In this document: positions 16,688-25,432 of the stretch, piece by piece | Layout: each line of letters begins with the position of its first letter | Position numbering within the stretch: position 1 is the first letter of the stretch | Source of the DNA: Frankia nepalensis | GTDB lineage: Bacteria > Actinomycetota > Actinomycetes > Frankiales > Frankiaceae | Reading direction: 5' to 3' | Length of the DNA stretch: 64,000 bases | NCBI RefSeq assembly: GCF_016786325.1 | Contig: NZ_JADWYU010000096.1 | Coordinates: 1-64,000 of the forward strand | The notes under the pieces: generated by a model | Database searches by the model: none | The model's input: only the letters and a program-made list of their open reading frames with translations | What the model was told of the DNA's origin: nothing | Program-made: the position numbers and the translations under genes

Positions 16688-17646
16688 TCGGAGACCGCGA
16701 TGTAGAACCAGTCGCCGTTGGGGCTTTCCTGCTCGTCAAGGTCGACCTCGACGCCGGGCAGGGAACCCCGCACACGATCCATCGTGGAGTCGGTCAGGAA
16801 GTGGTGGTGCAGGTCGAGCCGCCTGAGGTGCGTGAGCGGCTGGCCGGACAGCAGCGACTCGGCGCCCCGGTCGGTGAGCGCCCCCATGGCCAGGCTGAGC
16901 GACTCCAGTCGCGCGACGATCGGCGCGCCCGCGACCGCCGAGGCGACCTCGTCCGCTATCTCGGCGTCCTCCAGCCCCAGGTGCCGCAGCGCGGGCAGCC
17001 GTTCCCCGTCCAGGACCCCCGCCAGATCGGCCGTGGTCGCGTCGCCACCGTAGTTGTCGGTGCCCAGCCACAGGTCGAGGTGCTCCAGGGCAGGAAGGTC
17101 GCTCTCGCCCACAGCCCGTACCACCGTGGCGGGCAGCCCACCCGACTCGAACCGCAGGGTCCGCAGGACACGGCTCTGGAAGGGGCGCAGCTCCAGCCCC
17201 TCGCCCCCACGGACCTCGAGGTGTTCAAGACCGGGGAACGCGTTGAAGAGGCGCGTGACGTCGGACTGCTCGATCCAGGAGATCTCCGCCTCTTCCATCA
17301 CGATGTCGCCCAGGAACAGCGCGCGGAGCGCGGGCAGCCGGCCGGCCGCTCCCACCAGCAGTTCCACCGGGTCGGGGACGCCCTTGTCGTAGGAGGCCCC
17401 CCAGTAGCCGATGACGAGATGGGTCACCTCGGCCGTCTCGACCTCGTCCAGGAACTTCTGGAAGACGTCGCCGAACCCGGGACCGTCGAACCAGGTAGCG
17501 ACCCGCCAGGTGACGTCACCCGCCGAGGCTGGAGGTTCGAGGAAGTTCGGCCCATAGTAATCGGAAGAGGACTCGCCGTCGTGCTCGTAACGGAAGTTGG
17601 CCACCGGCTTCCCGGCGAACTCGGTGAGGTGCTCGTTGATCGTCAT
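16684..17646 (-). CDS. STM4015 family protein (leucine-rich repeats)
   Basis: The 320-residue soluble protein begins MTINEHLTEFAGKPVANF and continues into at least five leucine-rich repeats from about residue 95 (for example LPALRALFLGDI, FPGLEHLEVRGG, LPALEHLDLWLG, LPALRHLGLEDA, LTHLRRLDLHHHFLTD), so it should form a solenoid for protein binding. It matches the STM4015 family found with the radical SAM pair. ATG 17646 follows an AAGGGA site and is taken as the first gene of the operon; the open frame upstream is Arg/Pro-rich and non-coding in character. The LRR protein could be a scaffold or substrate-recognition unit for the downstream enzymes. Confidence 0.85.
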   Translation of the reverse strand: MTINEHLTEFAGKPVANFRYEHDGESSSDYYGPNFLEPPASAGDVTWRVATWFDGPGFGDVFQKFLDEVETAEVTHLVIGYWGASYDKGVPDPVELLVGAAGRLPALRALFLGDIVMEEAEISWIEQSDVTRLFNAFPGLEHLEVRGGEGLELRPFQSRVLRTLRFESGGLPATVVRAVGESDLPALEHLDLWLGTDNYGGDATTADLAGVLDGERLPALRHLGLEDAEIADEVASAVAGAPIVARLESLSLAMGALTDRGAESLLSGQPLTHLRRLDLHHHFLTDSTMDRVRGSLPGVEVDLDEQESPNGDWFYIAVSE

Positions 17647-18585
17647 CCGGTTCCCTTCGGAGGGCCTCGCCGCATACGTCCTATCAGCCGACGCCGACAA
17701 CCGAGGCGCCCAGTCCGGCGTTGGCGGCTTGGCTGCCGAGGCCCTCGGGTCGGCCACGACGTCGACCGGTATCCGTGGAACGTCGTGCCTGGCCGCATCA
17801 CGGCGGCCACAGGTTCGTGGCCACCGAGGAGGTGGCCGGCGGTGCCGCGAAGCCCCGTCGCCCAGCGCTGACCACGTTGCGCGAGGCCGAACGGCACGAC
17901 GCGCGCCCTCCGGCATCTCACCGCGCGCAACCGGGACCGTGCGGGCGGCCAGCACCGCGCACCGACATACCCGCCTCACCCGAAGCCGGTTTCGAGAACC
18001 TGTTTCAGTTCGCGGCGCCGAAACCCTACCGACCGGTTCGATATTCCGAGCGGATTGCGACCGAGCCTTGCGACCGCCAGGCCCGGGAGGCCGCGCGCAG
18101 GGCGCCACAATGTTGTCCTGGAGTCCTGGTCATGCGGCCTTGCCGCGCATCAGGCCGCCGAGTTTCCTGGCGATGCGGCGTTCCACGGTCGTTCGTGGCG
18201 CGCCGGGCAGGCAAAGGCGGAAAGATGCCGAGGGAGCAGCGTGCGCGGAGCTATGGACTTGCGAGACCCGGTCCACATCGTCCGGGGTGGACCGACCCGA
18301 ACCGGCCCGGGCGGCCCGAGTACGCTGAACGGCCCCGCCATGGCATCTGATCGTTGCCTGCGCACCGAAGCCGGCGGACAGGCGCCCGACATCCCCGCAT
18401 CCGTGGCGCTTTGGCCGTATCATTCGCAGCTACCGGGGCGGGCGGTCGGGGGACCCGCCGGTAGGCCTACGCCCTCGTCCGACGCGCCGGCGGCGCGCAC
18501 GCGGGGGGACCGGAGAAAGGACCTGCGCAGTGCCGCGAGCCCATCCTTCCGCCAGCGTCCCGGTCCCAGCCCGGACGGTGCGTGG
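17647..18585. other. 939-base stretch without a recognised gene
   Basis: This region lies between the divergent STM4015-like gene and the forward gene at 18586 and should hold both promoters. No frame encodes a recognisable protein. A GGTCCAC...GTGGACC inverted repeat (18270-18276 and 18287-18293) is present. Near the end, GGAGAAAGGA (18512-18521) precedes a 19-codon ORF starting GTG 18530 whose TGA overlaps the GTG of the next gene. Confidence 0.4.
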
Positions 18586-19701
18586 GTGAGCCTCGTGGGA
18601 GCACGCCCCAAGGGGCCGCGCGCGGATCTGAAGGATGGGCCCCAGAAAGTCCTCCTGACCCGGCTGAACGAGCTCAACAATCCTTACCGGGTCAGCTACG
18701 AAATGGTTTCCCGGCAGCTCTGGTCGGACCAGGGGCCGACCAAGATCCAGCGCTCCCGGTCACGGGATCTGAGCCGACAGTTCCGCGGCGAGAAAGCCAT
18801 CGAATGGCGAGTCGTCGAGATCTACGTCAACCTGCTCTTCGACGCGACCGACCCGGCTTTGGCCGCCGAGCTCACGTCTCTTCGCGCACTGCACGCGCAG
18901 GCGTTCGAAACGACAATCGACCCCGACGGCACCCCCTCCCCCGGCCCCGCCCCCTCCCCCGAGCCCACGGCCGCGCCGGTCGACCCGGCCTACGTCGCCG
19001 AGCTGGAACGCCAGCTGGAGGAGGCCAGGACCCGCGCGGCCTTCGCCACCGCGCTGCTCGTGATCGTGCAGGCGGAGAACACAGCGCTGCGCGGCCGCGG
19101 CTCATCCTTCGGCTGGTTCAGCCCGGCTCCCCGCGCGGGCGACAACGCGGCCGAGGCCGCCGAAGCCGGCTCCCGGCCACGCACCGGCAAGCGGGCCGCC
19201 GCCAAACCAGCCACCACGGCCGACCACCACGCCGCCGGACGACCCGCCGGCGGCCGTACCAGGGGCGCCCGGTCCGGCACGGGTGCCCCGGCGGATGCCT
19301 CCTCCCCCGCCACGCCGCCCGCGGCCAGTTCCACGCCGGCGACGGGACGCCGAGACCCCCGTCCTCACTCCGACGCCGACGCCTCGCGGCCCATCGACCC
19401 GGCCACGACGCCGATCGTCCGGCGCCAGGGCCACCGCGGCGCGCCGCGCCGCCGCCCCGTCTCGAACAGACCTGCCATGGCCGACGCCTTCCCGCCGGCC
19501 GGCCGCGCGCCGGCCTACCCCGCCGTCGCGCCACCCGCTCCCTCGTCGACGCCGGCCCCCTCGACGCTGGCCGCCCTCGCCCGCAGCCGCTCGGCGTCGG
19601 GCTCCCCGCGCCGCGCCCCGACATCCGAGCCGCTCGCGGACGACTCCGGCCTGGACGTTCTGGTCAGCGGCGAAAGGCGCCGCCGCGGCAAGGACGGCTG
19701 A
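18586..19701 (+). CDS. hypothetical protein with N-terminal helical domain, coiled coil and disordered tail
   Basis: The product of about 371 residues has three zones. Residues about 1-100 (KVLLTRLNELNN, then SRSRDLSRQFRGEKAIEW) resemble N-terminal helical regions of actinobacterial helix-turn-helix-like regulators. Residues about 125-165 form a short coiled coil (VAELERQLEEARTR). The rest is an Ala/Pro/Arg-rich, probably disordered tail. No catalytic motif is seen. The start is uncertain: GTG 18586 overlaps the stop of a 19-codon leader ORF with a strong ribosome site; longer in-frame starts exist upstream but the sequence there looks non-coding. A DNA-binding or scaffold role is a guess. 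Confidence 0.6.
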   Translation: MSLVGARPKGPRADLKDGPQKVLLTRLNELNNPYRVSYEMVSRQLWSDQGPTKIQRSRSRDLSRQFRGEKAIEWRVVEIYVNLLFDATDPALAAELTSLRALHAQAFETTIDPDGTPSPGPAPSPEPTAAPVDPAYVAELERQLEEARTRAAFATALLVIVQAENTALRGRGSSFGWFSPAPRAGDNAAEAAEAGSRPRTGKRAAAKPATTADHHAAGRPAGGRTRGARSGTGAPADASSPATPPAASSTPATGRRDPRPHSDADASRPIDPATTPIVRRQGHRGAPRRRPVSNRPAMADAFPPAGRAPAYPAVAPPAPSSTPAPSTLAALARSRSASGSPRRAPTSEPLADDSGLDVLVSGERRRRGKDG

Positions 19702-19815
19702 GCGTCGGTGCCCCGTCGGCTCTCCACCGGGCCGCCGGGACGGAGGACCTACCCGAAGGCCGCCTGACCTGGTCCGACGCGACCGTGCCCGCGCGCCGGA
19801 CGCGACGCCGGATGC

Positions 19816-20466
19816 TCAGGCTGGGGCATCCGCGACGGCGCCGCGAGGGTAGAGCGCACGGGTGAGCAGCGCCGTCTCGGCGGCCCGCCACCGCCGCCGG
19901 TCGTCCTCATCGTCGAAGTCCAGCCGCAGCGCGTGTTCCAGGTGCGGCCGGAGCAGCACCGGCGCGAATCCCAGCAGGGCCAGCATCGCGGCTGTCATGC
20001 GGACGTCGACCGACGGCCGGGCGATGCCGAGCGCCTCCCGCTGGTTCAGTCCGGCCTCCGAGGCGTCGACCGTCCTGGCGAACCATTCCAGGCCGTTCTC
20101 GGTGCCGTCGAGCAGCATCCGGCGCAGGTAGGCGCCGAGCAGCGGCACCTCGGTGGTCATCCGCTCGAACCGGAGCTGGCGGCGGCGGTGCGCCTCGGCC
20201 GGGCCCGCCTGGGGGTCGGTGTCCCGCGTGACGTCGCCGAGGACGTCGGCCACCCAGGTCGCGACCTCGTCGACGACGCCCTGCTTCGAGCCGAAGTGGT
20301 GCAGGACGAGGCTGGGCGAGACATCCGCCCGGCGGGCGATGGCCCGCACCGTGGCCGCGTCGACTCCGTCCTGCGCGATCAACGCGAAGGCCGCGTTGCG
20401 GATGCGTGCCTTCGCGGTGAGGTCATCCGGTCGCACCGGTGCCTGCTCGTCTGCTGCTCGCTCCAC
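19816..20466 (-). CDS. TetR/AcrR family transcriptional regulator
   Basis: The 216-residue protein has a TetR helix-turn-helix at residues about 18-65 (RIRNAAFALIAQDGVDAATV, then RADVSPSLVLHHFGSKQGV) and an all-helical ligand-binding C-terminus. The GTG start has a GAGGAG site. It is divergent from a four-gene metabolic operon at 20670-25209, and a GTTCAGC-TT-GCTGAAC palindrome lies between them, so it probably represses that operon and itself until a pathway metabolite binds. The ligand is unknown. Confidence 0.88.
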   Translation of the reverse strand: MERAADEQAPVRPDDLTAKARIRNAAFALIAQDGVDAATVRAIARRADVSPSLVLHHFGSKQGVVDEVATWVADVLGDVTRDTDPQAGPAEAHRRRQLRFERMTTEVPLLGAYLRRMLLDGTENGLEWFARTVDASEAGLNQREALGIARPSVDVRMTAAMLALLGFAPVLLRPHLEHALRLDFDDEDDRRRWRAAETALLTRALYPRGAVADAPA

Positions 20467-20518
20467 TGGTGCTCCTCGCTCCGCTGATGTCCTTCGCCAC
20501 CCCCGGGACTGTACAGCT

Positions 20519-20534
20519 GTTCAGCTTGCTGAAC
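20519..20534. promoter_or_regulatory. probable TetR operator
   Basis: Perfect 7-base arms GTTCAGC and GCTGAAC separated by TT lie 53 bases from the regulator start and 136 bases before the divergent operon. The placement and symmetry are typical of a TetR site shared by divergent promoters. Binding is inferred. Confidence 0.55.
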
Positions 20535-20669
20535 GCTGGTTGACCGGCCAGAGGCGGCTGGGGACGATTGGCCGCCGCGCTCGCCCGTGGCCTCGGCCCC
20601 CACCAGGACCCGTGTCCGCCGAGAACGGCCGCGAGCCCGGACGGCCGCGTCGCGACAGGGAGGAGCGAG

Positions 20670-21800
20670 ATGAGCATTCGGGTTGTCGTCTGCTACACGG
20701 GAGGCGTCGGGTCCCAGGCGATCAGGCTGCTGGCCGGTGAGCCCGGTCTGGAACTCGTCGGCGTTCTCGTCCACCACGAGGACAAGGAGGGGCGCGACGT
20801 CGGCGAGCTGGTCGGGATCGGGCCGATCGGGCTCGCGGCGACCCGGGACGTCGACGCGCTGGTCGCGCTGCGCGCCGACTGCATGCTCTGGCACTCGCTG
20901 ACCTGGGAGCCGGAGACCATCGCCCGGTTCCTCGCCGCGGGGACCAACGTCTACTCGAGCATGGGCGGCTGGTGGCCGGCCTTCATCCCCGCCGAGCGCG
21001 AGGTTCTCGACAGGGCGTGCGCCGAGGGCGGCTCGACGTTCCTCGCCGGTGGCAACATCCCCGGGCTGGTCAGCGACGTGCTGCCGCTGTTCGTCTCCGG
21101 CTACGCCGGGCGGGTCGAGAAGATCCGCTGCTGGCAGAGCGACTACGTGCCGCACTATCCGGGTGCCCAGCAGCTCCAGGGGGCGCTGGGCATGGGCCTG
21201 CCGGTTCCCGAGGACTCCTCGCCCACCGAGGCCGACCAGGGCTGGGTCTGGGGGATCCGGCAGTCCGCGGAGATCGTCGCCGCGGGCCTCGGGTTCGAGC
21301 TGACCGACGTGCGGGTGAGCAAAAAGGAGTACGCCTCGGCGCTCGAGGACGTCGTGCTCCAGCCCAGCGGGCTGGAGGTCAGAAAGGGCACGATCGCCGG
21401 CGCCCGCTGGACGTTCACCGCGTACACCGGCGCGGACGGCGACGTGCCGTTCTACGAGGTCGTCAACGAGCAGACGGTCGGCCTCGGCCTGGCACCCGGC
21501 TGGCGGGTCAGCGAGGACGAGCCCAACTGGAAGGTCGAGATCAGCGGAGTCCCGGCCATCACCTGCGTGTTCGACCTGGCCTTCGACCCGGACCTGGAGC
21601 CGGTCTCGGCGCTCAACGCCGCCCGCGCCGTCAACTTCGTCCCGATCCTCGTCGCCGCCGAACCGGGGGCGAAGACCGTGCTCGACGTGCCGGCGCCGCG
21701 GGCCGCCACCCTTGCGCACCGCGCGACGCCAGCGCCGACGGCGACGTCAGCGACAACCGCGACGCCAGCGGCAACCGCGACGGCGGCGGGCCGGCCGTGA
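20670..21800 (+). CDS. dihydrodipicolinate reductase-like NAD(P)-binding protein
   Basis: The 376-residue protein begins with a Rossmann fold (IRVVVCYTGGVGSQAIRLLA, residues 3-22) and continues with the two-domain layout of dihydrodipicolinate reductases and 2,4-diaminopentanoate dehydrogenases (GTNVYSSMGGWW, then FLAGGNIPGLVSDVLPLFVSG). Members of this larger group without a role in lysine synthesis act in amino acid or sterol-related catabolism; the substrate here is unknown. The last 30 residues are a Thr/Ala repeat that seems dispensable. ATG 20670 follows GGGAGGAG. Its stop overlaps the PanC-like start (GTGA), so it leads a coupled operon. Confidence 0.78.
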   Translation: MSIRVVVCYTGGVGSQAIRLLAGEPGLELVGVLVHHEDKEGRDVGELVGIGPIGLAATRDVDALVALRADCMLWHSLTWEPETIARFLAAGTNVYSSMGGWWPAFIPAEREVLDRACAEGGSTFLAGGNIPGLVSDVLPLFVSGYAGRVEKIRCWQSDYVPHYPGAQQLQGALGMGLPVPEDSSPTEADQGWVWGIRQSAEIVAAGLGFELTDVRVSKKEYASALEDVVLQPSGLEVRKGTIAGARWTFTAYTGADGDVPFYEVVNEQTVGLGLAPGWRVSEDEPNWKVEISGVPAITCVFDLAFDPDLEPVSALNAARAVNFVPILVAAEPGAKTVLDVPAPRAATLAHRATPAPTATSATTATPAATATAAGRP

Positions 21801-22789
21801 GCGAGGCGACCGGCGCCGCGGGCACGACGACAGCGGCGAGCACGACGACAGTGGCGGGAACGACGGGCACGGCGATGCGGACGCTGCACGGCCACCGGGA
21901 GGCCCGGGCGCTGCTCGACGCCCACCGGGCGGCCGGCCGGACCGTCGGGATGGTCGGTACCAGCGGCGCCATTCACGAGGGCCACCTGTCGCTGGTCGAG
22001 CGGGCCCGGCGGGAGAACGACGTCGTGGCCCTCTTCTACGCCGGCGTGGTGCGGCTCGACTGGACACCGGTGTCGGCGCAGGTCTACGAGCGCGACATCG
22101 AACGGGACAAGGAACTGCTGGCGGCCGCTGGCGTCGACCTCTTTCTGGTGATGCGGCGCGATGACTTGTACGCGCGGCGCCCGGTCACCTTCCTCGCGCA
22201 GTCGGAGCTCGTGCCGGACGTGCCCGGGCTGCTCGGGCACGACCACGCGAGCATTCTCGCCACGATGGTGATCAGCATGCTGAACATCGCCGGACCGTGC
22301 ACGAACTACTCCGGTGAGAAGGACTGGCAGCAGCTCGTCCTGTTCAGGCGGGCGGCCCAGGACCTGCTGCTGCCGTCCACGGTCGTCGGCTGTCCGACGG
22401 TGCGCGAGCCGGACGGCGTCGCGCGGTCGAGCCGCAACGTGCGGCTCACCGCCTCCCAGCGCGCGGCCGCCCCGGTGATCTACCGCGCGCTCACCGAGGC
22501 CGCCCGGCTGGTCCACGCGGGGGAACGCGACGCGCGGGCCGTCACCAGCCTGGTCGCGGACCGGGTCGGCGGCGTCGCGGCCGTCGACTACGTACACGCC
22601 GTCGAGGCGGACACGCTGCGCCCGCTCGACCACCTCGCGGGAGACGTCCGGCTGCTCGTCTCGGCCACGTTCGGCGACACCCCGCTGGTCGACAACATCG
22701 GCGTCACCGTCCCCGCCCAGACCGGCCGGGTCGGGGCCGCCGACGGCGGGGCCTCCACCGGGAACGACACGACGAAAGGTGTGGAATGA
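21797..22789 (+). CDS. PanC-like ATP-dependent ligase with altered substrate site
   Basis: The 330-residue protein (or 304 from ATG 21875) is clearly related to pantoate-beta-alanine ligase, an adenylate-forming enzyme of the HIGH/KMSKS nucleotidyltransferase superfamily. The HIGH-type motif HEGH (60-63), GEKDWQQL (173-180) and the SSRN loop (211-214) are kept. However, the pantoate-binding PTMGA is replaced by VGTSGA (53-58), and the NPxQF strand that supplies a pantoate-binding Gln is replaced by YAGVVRLDW (81-89). I infer that it activates another acid. The first 26 residues are a Thr/Ala low-complexity extension. It overlaps both neighbours (GTGA upstream, ATGA downstream). Confidence 0.82.
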   Translation: MSEATGAAGTTTAASTTTVAGTTGTAMRTLHGHREARALLDAHRAAGRTVGMVGTSGAIHEGHLSLVERARRENDVVALFYAGVVRLDWTPVSAQVYERDIERDKELLAAAGVDLFLVMRRDDLYARRPVTFLAQSELVPDVPGLLGHDHASILATMVISMLNIAGPCTNYSGEKDWQQLVLFRRAAQDLLLPSTVVGCPTVREPDGVARSSRNVRLTASQRAAAPVIYRALTEAARLVHAGERDARAVTSLVADRVGGVAAVDYVHAVEADTLRPLDHLAGDVRLLVSATFGDTPLVDNIGVTVPAQTGRVGAADGGASTGNDTTKGVE

Positions 22790-23607
22790 GACTGCGGGAA
22801 AAGGTAGCGCTGATCACCGGCGGCACCGCGGGAATCGGCGCCGGGATCGTGACGATGTTCGCCGAGCAGGGCGCGTCGGTCGCCTTCACCGGCCGCGACG
22901 CGGGCCGCGGCAAGGATCTGGAGGCGACATTGCGCGCCGGCGGCCACGCCGTCACCTATGTCCAGGCCGACAGCTCGGTCGAACAGGACGTCGCGCACGC
23001 GGTCGCCACGGCCGTCGAGACCTACGGCCCGGTCACCGCGCTCGTCAACAGCGCGGCCGCCACCGACGTGACCGCGAGCGGCCGCGACAACCACGTCGAC
23101 GAGATCAGCACCGAGGACTGGGACTACATCATCCGCACCGCGCTCTACGGCACGATGTGGGCCTGCAAGTACGCCATCCCGCACATGCGGGCCGCGGGCG
23201 GCGGCTCGATCGTCAACATCTCGGCGTCGTCCAGCCTGCGCTCGCTGCGGTCCCGGCCCGCCTACCAGTCGGCGAAGGGCGGCGTGAACGTGCTGACCCG
23301 GCAGCTCGCCGCCGACTACGGCGCCGACAGCATCCGCGCCAACGCGATCATCGTCGGCTTCATCTACACAGGCGAGGAGGGCATGCGCAACCTGCTCGCC
23401 GACGAGGAGTACATGCAGGTCATCCGCGGCATGCTGGTCCTGCCCCGGCTGGGCGAGCCGGCCGACATCGCCGCCGCCGCCGTCTACCTGGCCTCCGACG
23501 AGTCCAAGTACGTCACCGGTACTCAGATCACCGTCGACGGCGGGGCCAGCAACTTCCAGCCCACCCTCCAGCGCTACAACCTGCCCGCCGCCCGCGGCGC
23601 CAGCTGA
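22786..23607 (+). CDS. SDR family oxidoreductase
   Basis: This 273-residue classical short-chain dehydrogenase has TGGTAGIG (11-18) for NAD(P), NSA at the NAG position, a catalytic Ser in NISASSS, and Tyr160 and Lys164 (YQSAK). Its substrate is probably an alcohol or ketone intermediate in the same pathway as the ALDH and the PanC-like ligase. The start makes an ATGA overlap with the preceding gene, so all three genes are coupled. The C-terminal GTQITVDGG segment is typical of the FabG-like class. Confidence 0.9.
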   Translation: MRLREKVALITGGTAGIGAGIVTMFAEQGASVAFTGRDAGRGKDLEATLRAGGHAVTYVQADSSVEQDVAHAVATAVETYGPVTALVNSAAATDVTASGRDNHVDEISTEDWDYIIRTALYGTMWACKYAIPHMRAAGGGSIVNISASSSLRSLRSRPAYQSAKGGVNVLTRQLAADYGADSIRANAIIVGFIYTGEEGMRNLLADEEYMQVIRGMLVLPRLGEPADIAAAAVYLASDESKYVTGTQITVDGGASNFQPTLQRYNLPAARGAS

Positions 23608-23718
23608 GCGCCGGCGATCCGGGCGGCCCGCTGGTCGGTGGCACCCGGTCCGGCCTCACTCGCGGCGCGCCGCGCCCGTCGTGACCATCAACGGCATCTC
23701 ACCTGTCGAGGAGCACGC

Positions 23719-25209
23719 ATGTCGGCAAACGTGATCACCCCATCCGGCCTGTTCGTCGAGGAGCGCCTGTTCATCAGCGGCGAGCTGCGCCCGGCGGCCG
23801 GCGGGCGGACCTACGAGAACGTCAACCCGGCGACCGAGGAGGTCATCGGCGTCGCGGCCGACGCGACGGCCGAGGACATGCGCGACGCGATCGCCGCCGC
23901 CCGGGGCGCCTTCGACGAGGGCACCTGGGCGAGCGACGTCGGGTTACGGGTCCGCTGCCTGCGCCAGCTGCACGCCGCGCTGCTGCGGCATGCGCCGGAG
24001 CTGCGCGAGACGATCCGCGCGGAGGTCGGCGCGACGAACGTCAGCCTGGACGTACCGCTGTTCGCCCGCGCCCTGGACAACATCACCTACGCCGCGGACC
24101 TCGCCGAGCGATACACGTTCGTCCAGGACCTGGGTGTCGGCGAGTCGATGGGGCGGATGAGCCGGCGCCGCCAGTACCGCGAACCGGTCGGCGTGGTCGC
24201 GGCGATCACCCCGTGGAACGCGCCGATGCAGGTCAACCTGGCAAAGGCGGCGTTCGCGCTGGCCGCGGGGTGCACGGTCATTCTCAAGCCCGCGCCGGAC
24301 ACGCCGTGGAACGCCACCGCGCTGGGCCGGCTGGTGGCCGAGGAGACCGACATGCCGCCGGGTGTCTTCAACGTCGTGCCCACGTCCGACAACGCCGTCG
24401 CCCAGCTGCTGGCCGAGGACCCACGGGTGGACCTGATCAGCTTCACCGGGTCGACGGCTGTCGGCCGGCACCTGATGGCCGTCGCCGCGAGCACGGTCAA
24501 GAAGGTCTTCCTGGAGCTCGGCGGCAAGTCCGCCTGGATCCAGTGCGACGACGCCGATGTCGACACGAACGCGCTCATGATCGCCTACCAGTCGCTGTCG
24601 CAGGCCGGGCAGGGGTGCTCGATCAACACCCGGCTGCTGGTCCAGCGCCCTCGCTACGAAGAGACGATCGCCAAGGTCGCGGACGCCTTCCGCGCCGTTC
24701 CCTACGGCGACCCGGCCGACCCGAACACCTACATGGGCCCGCTGATCAACGCGAAGCAGCGCCAGCGGGTGCTGGACTACATCGAGATCGGCAAGGCGGA
24801 GGGGGCCCGGCTCGTCCTCGGCGGCGGCAAGCCCACGCATCTGGAACGCGGCTACTTCGTCGAGCCGACGATCTTCGCGGACGTCGACCCGGACTCCCGG
24901 ATCGCCCAGGAGGAGATCTTCGGTCCGGTGCTGGTCATCATCCCGTTCGACACCGACGAGGACGCGGTCCGGATCGCCAACTCGACCATCTTCGGGCTCG
25001 CCGGCACGGTCGAGAGCGCCGATGTCGACCGTGCCCGCGCGATCGCCGAGAAGATCCGCTCGGGCGTCGTGAACGTCAACGGCGGGATGTACTTCAGCTG
25101 CGCGGTGCCGTTCGGCGGCTACAAGCAAAGTGGCATCGGCCGCGAGATGGGCGCCCTCGGCTTCGAGGAGTACACGGAAGTGAAGATCATCAGTGAGGGA
25201 GTCGCGTAG
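23719..25209 (+). CDS. aldehyde dehydrogenase family protein
   Basis: The 496-residue NAD(P)-dependent aldehyde dehydrogenase has TPWN (Asn167), Lys190, the Rossmann motif FTGSTAVG, Glu266 in LELGGKS and the catalytic Cys300 in GQGC. It oxidises an aldehyde to an acid; chain length cannot be predicted. ATG 23719 has GAGGAG nearby. The gap to the SDR gene is 111 bases, larger than the overlaps upstream, but the direction and the reaction type make it the likely last gene of the TetR-controlled operon. Confidence 0.92.
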   Translation: MSANVITPSGLFVEERLFISGELRPAAGGRTYENVNPATEEVIGVAADATAEDMRDAIAAARGAFDEGTWASDVGLRVRCLRQLHAALLRHAPELRETIRAEVGATNVSLDVPLFARALDNITYAADLAERYTFVQDLGVGESMGRMSRRRQYREPVGVVAAITPWNAPMQVNLAKAAFALAAGCTVILKPAPDTPWNATALGRLVAEETDMPPGVFNVVPTSDNAVAQLLAEDPRVDLISFTGSTAVGRHLMAVAASTVKKVFLELGGKSAWIQCDDADVDTNALMIAYQSLSQAGQGCSINTRLLVQRPRYEETIAKVADAFRAVPYGDPADPNTYMGPLINAKQRQRVLDYIEIGKAEGARLVLGGGKPTHLERGYFVEPTIFADVDPDSRIAQEEIFGPVLVIIPFDTDEDAVRIANSTIFGLAGTVESADVDRARAIAEKIRSGVVNVNGGMYFSCAVPFGGYKQSGIGREMGALGFEEYTEVKIISEGVA

Positions 25210-25255
25210 GGCGGCACTGGCTCCACGAAGGCTTCGGAACCCGATGGGACGATGA

Positions 25256-25271
25256 CCCGCGCGCTCGCGGG
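25256..25271. terminator. possible terminator between convergent operons
   Basis: CCCGCG and CGCGGG form a 6-bp GC stem with a CGCT loop, 46 bases beyond the aldehyde dehydrogenase stop, in the 223-base gap before the convergent importer genes. Confidence 0.4.
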
Positions 25272-25432
25272 CCGACGGGCCGGCGAGACGTCGAGACGGT
25301 TTGGGCAGGGTGGCCGGCAGGGCGCGGTTCCCTGCCCTACGACCGGCCCAACGCGCACCGCGCTCGGGCTGACGGCGCTTCGAGCGCGCGGGACATCGTG
25401 AAAGAGGGTTCTCCGAACGCGTCGGCTCCGGG

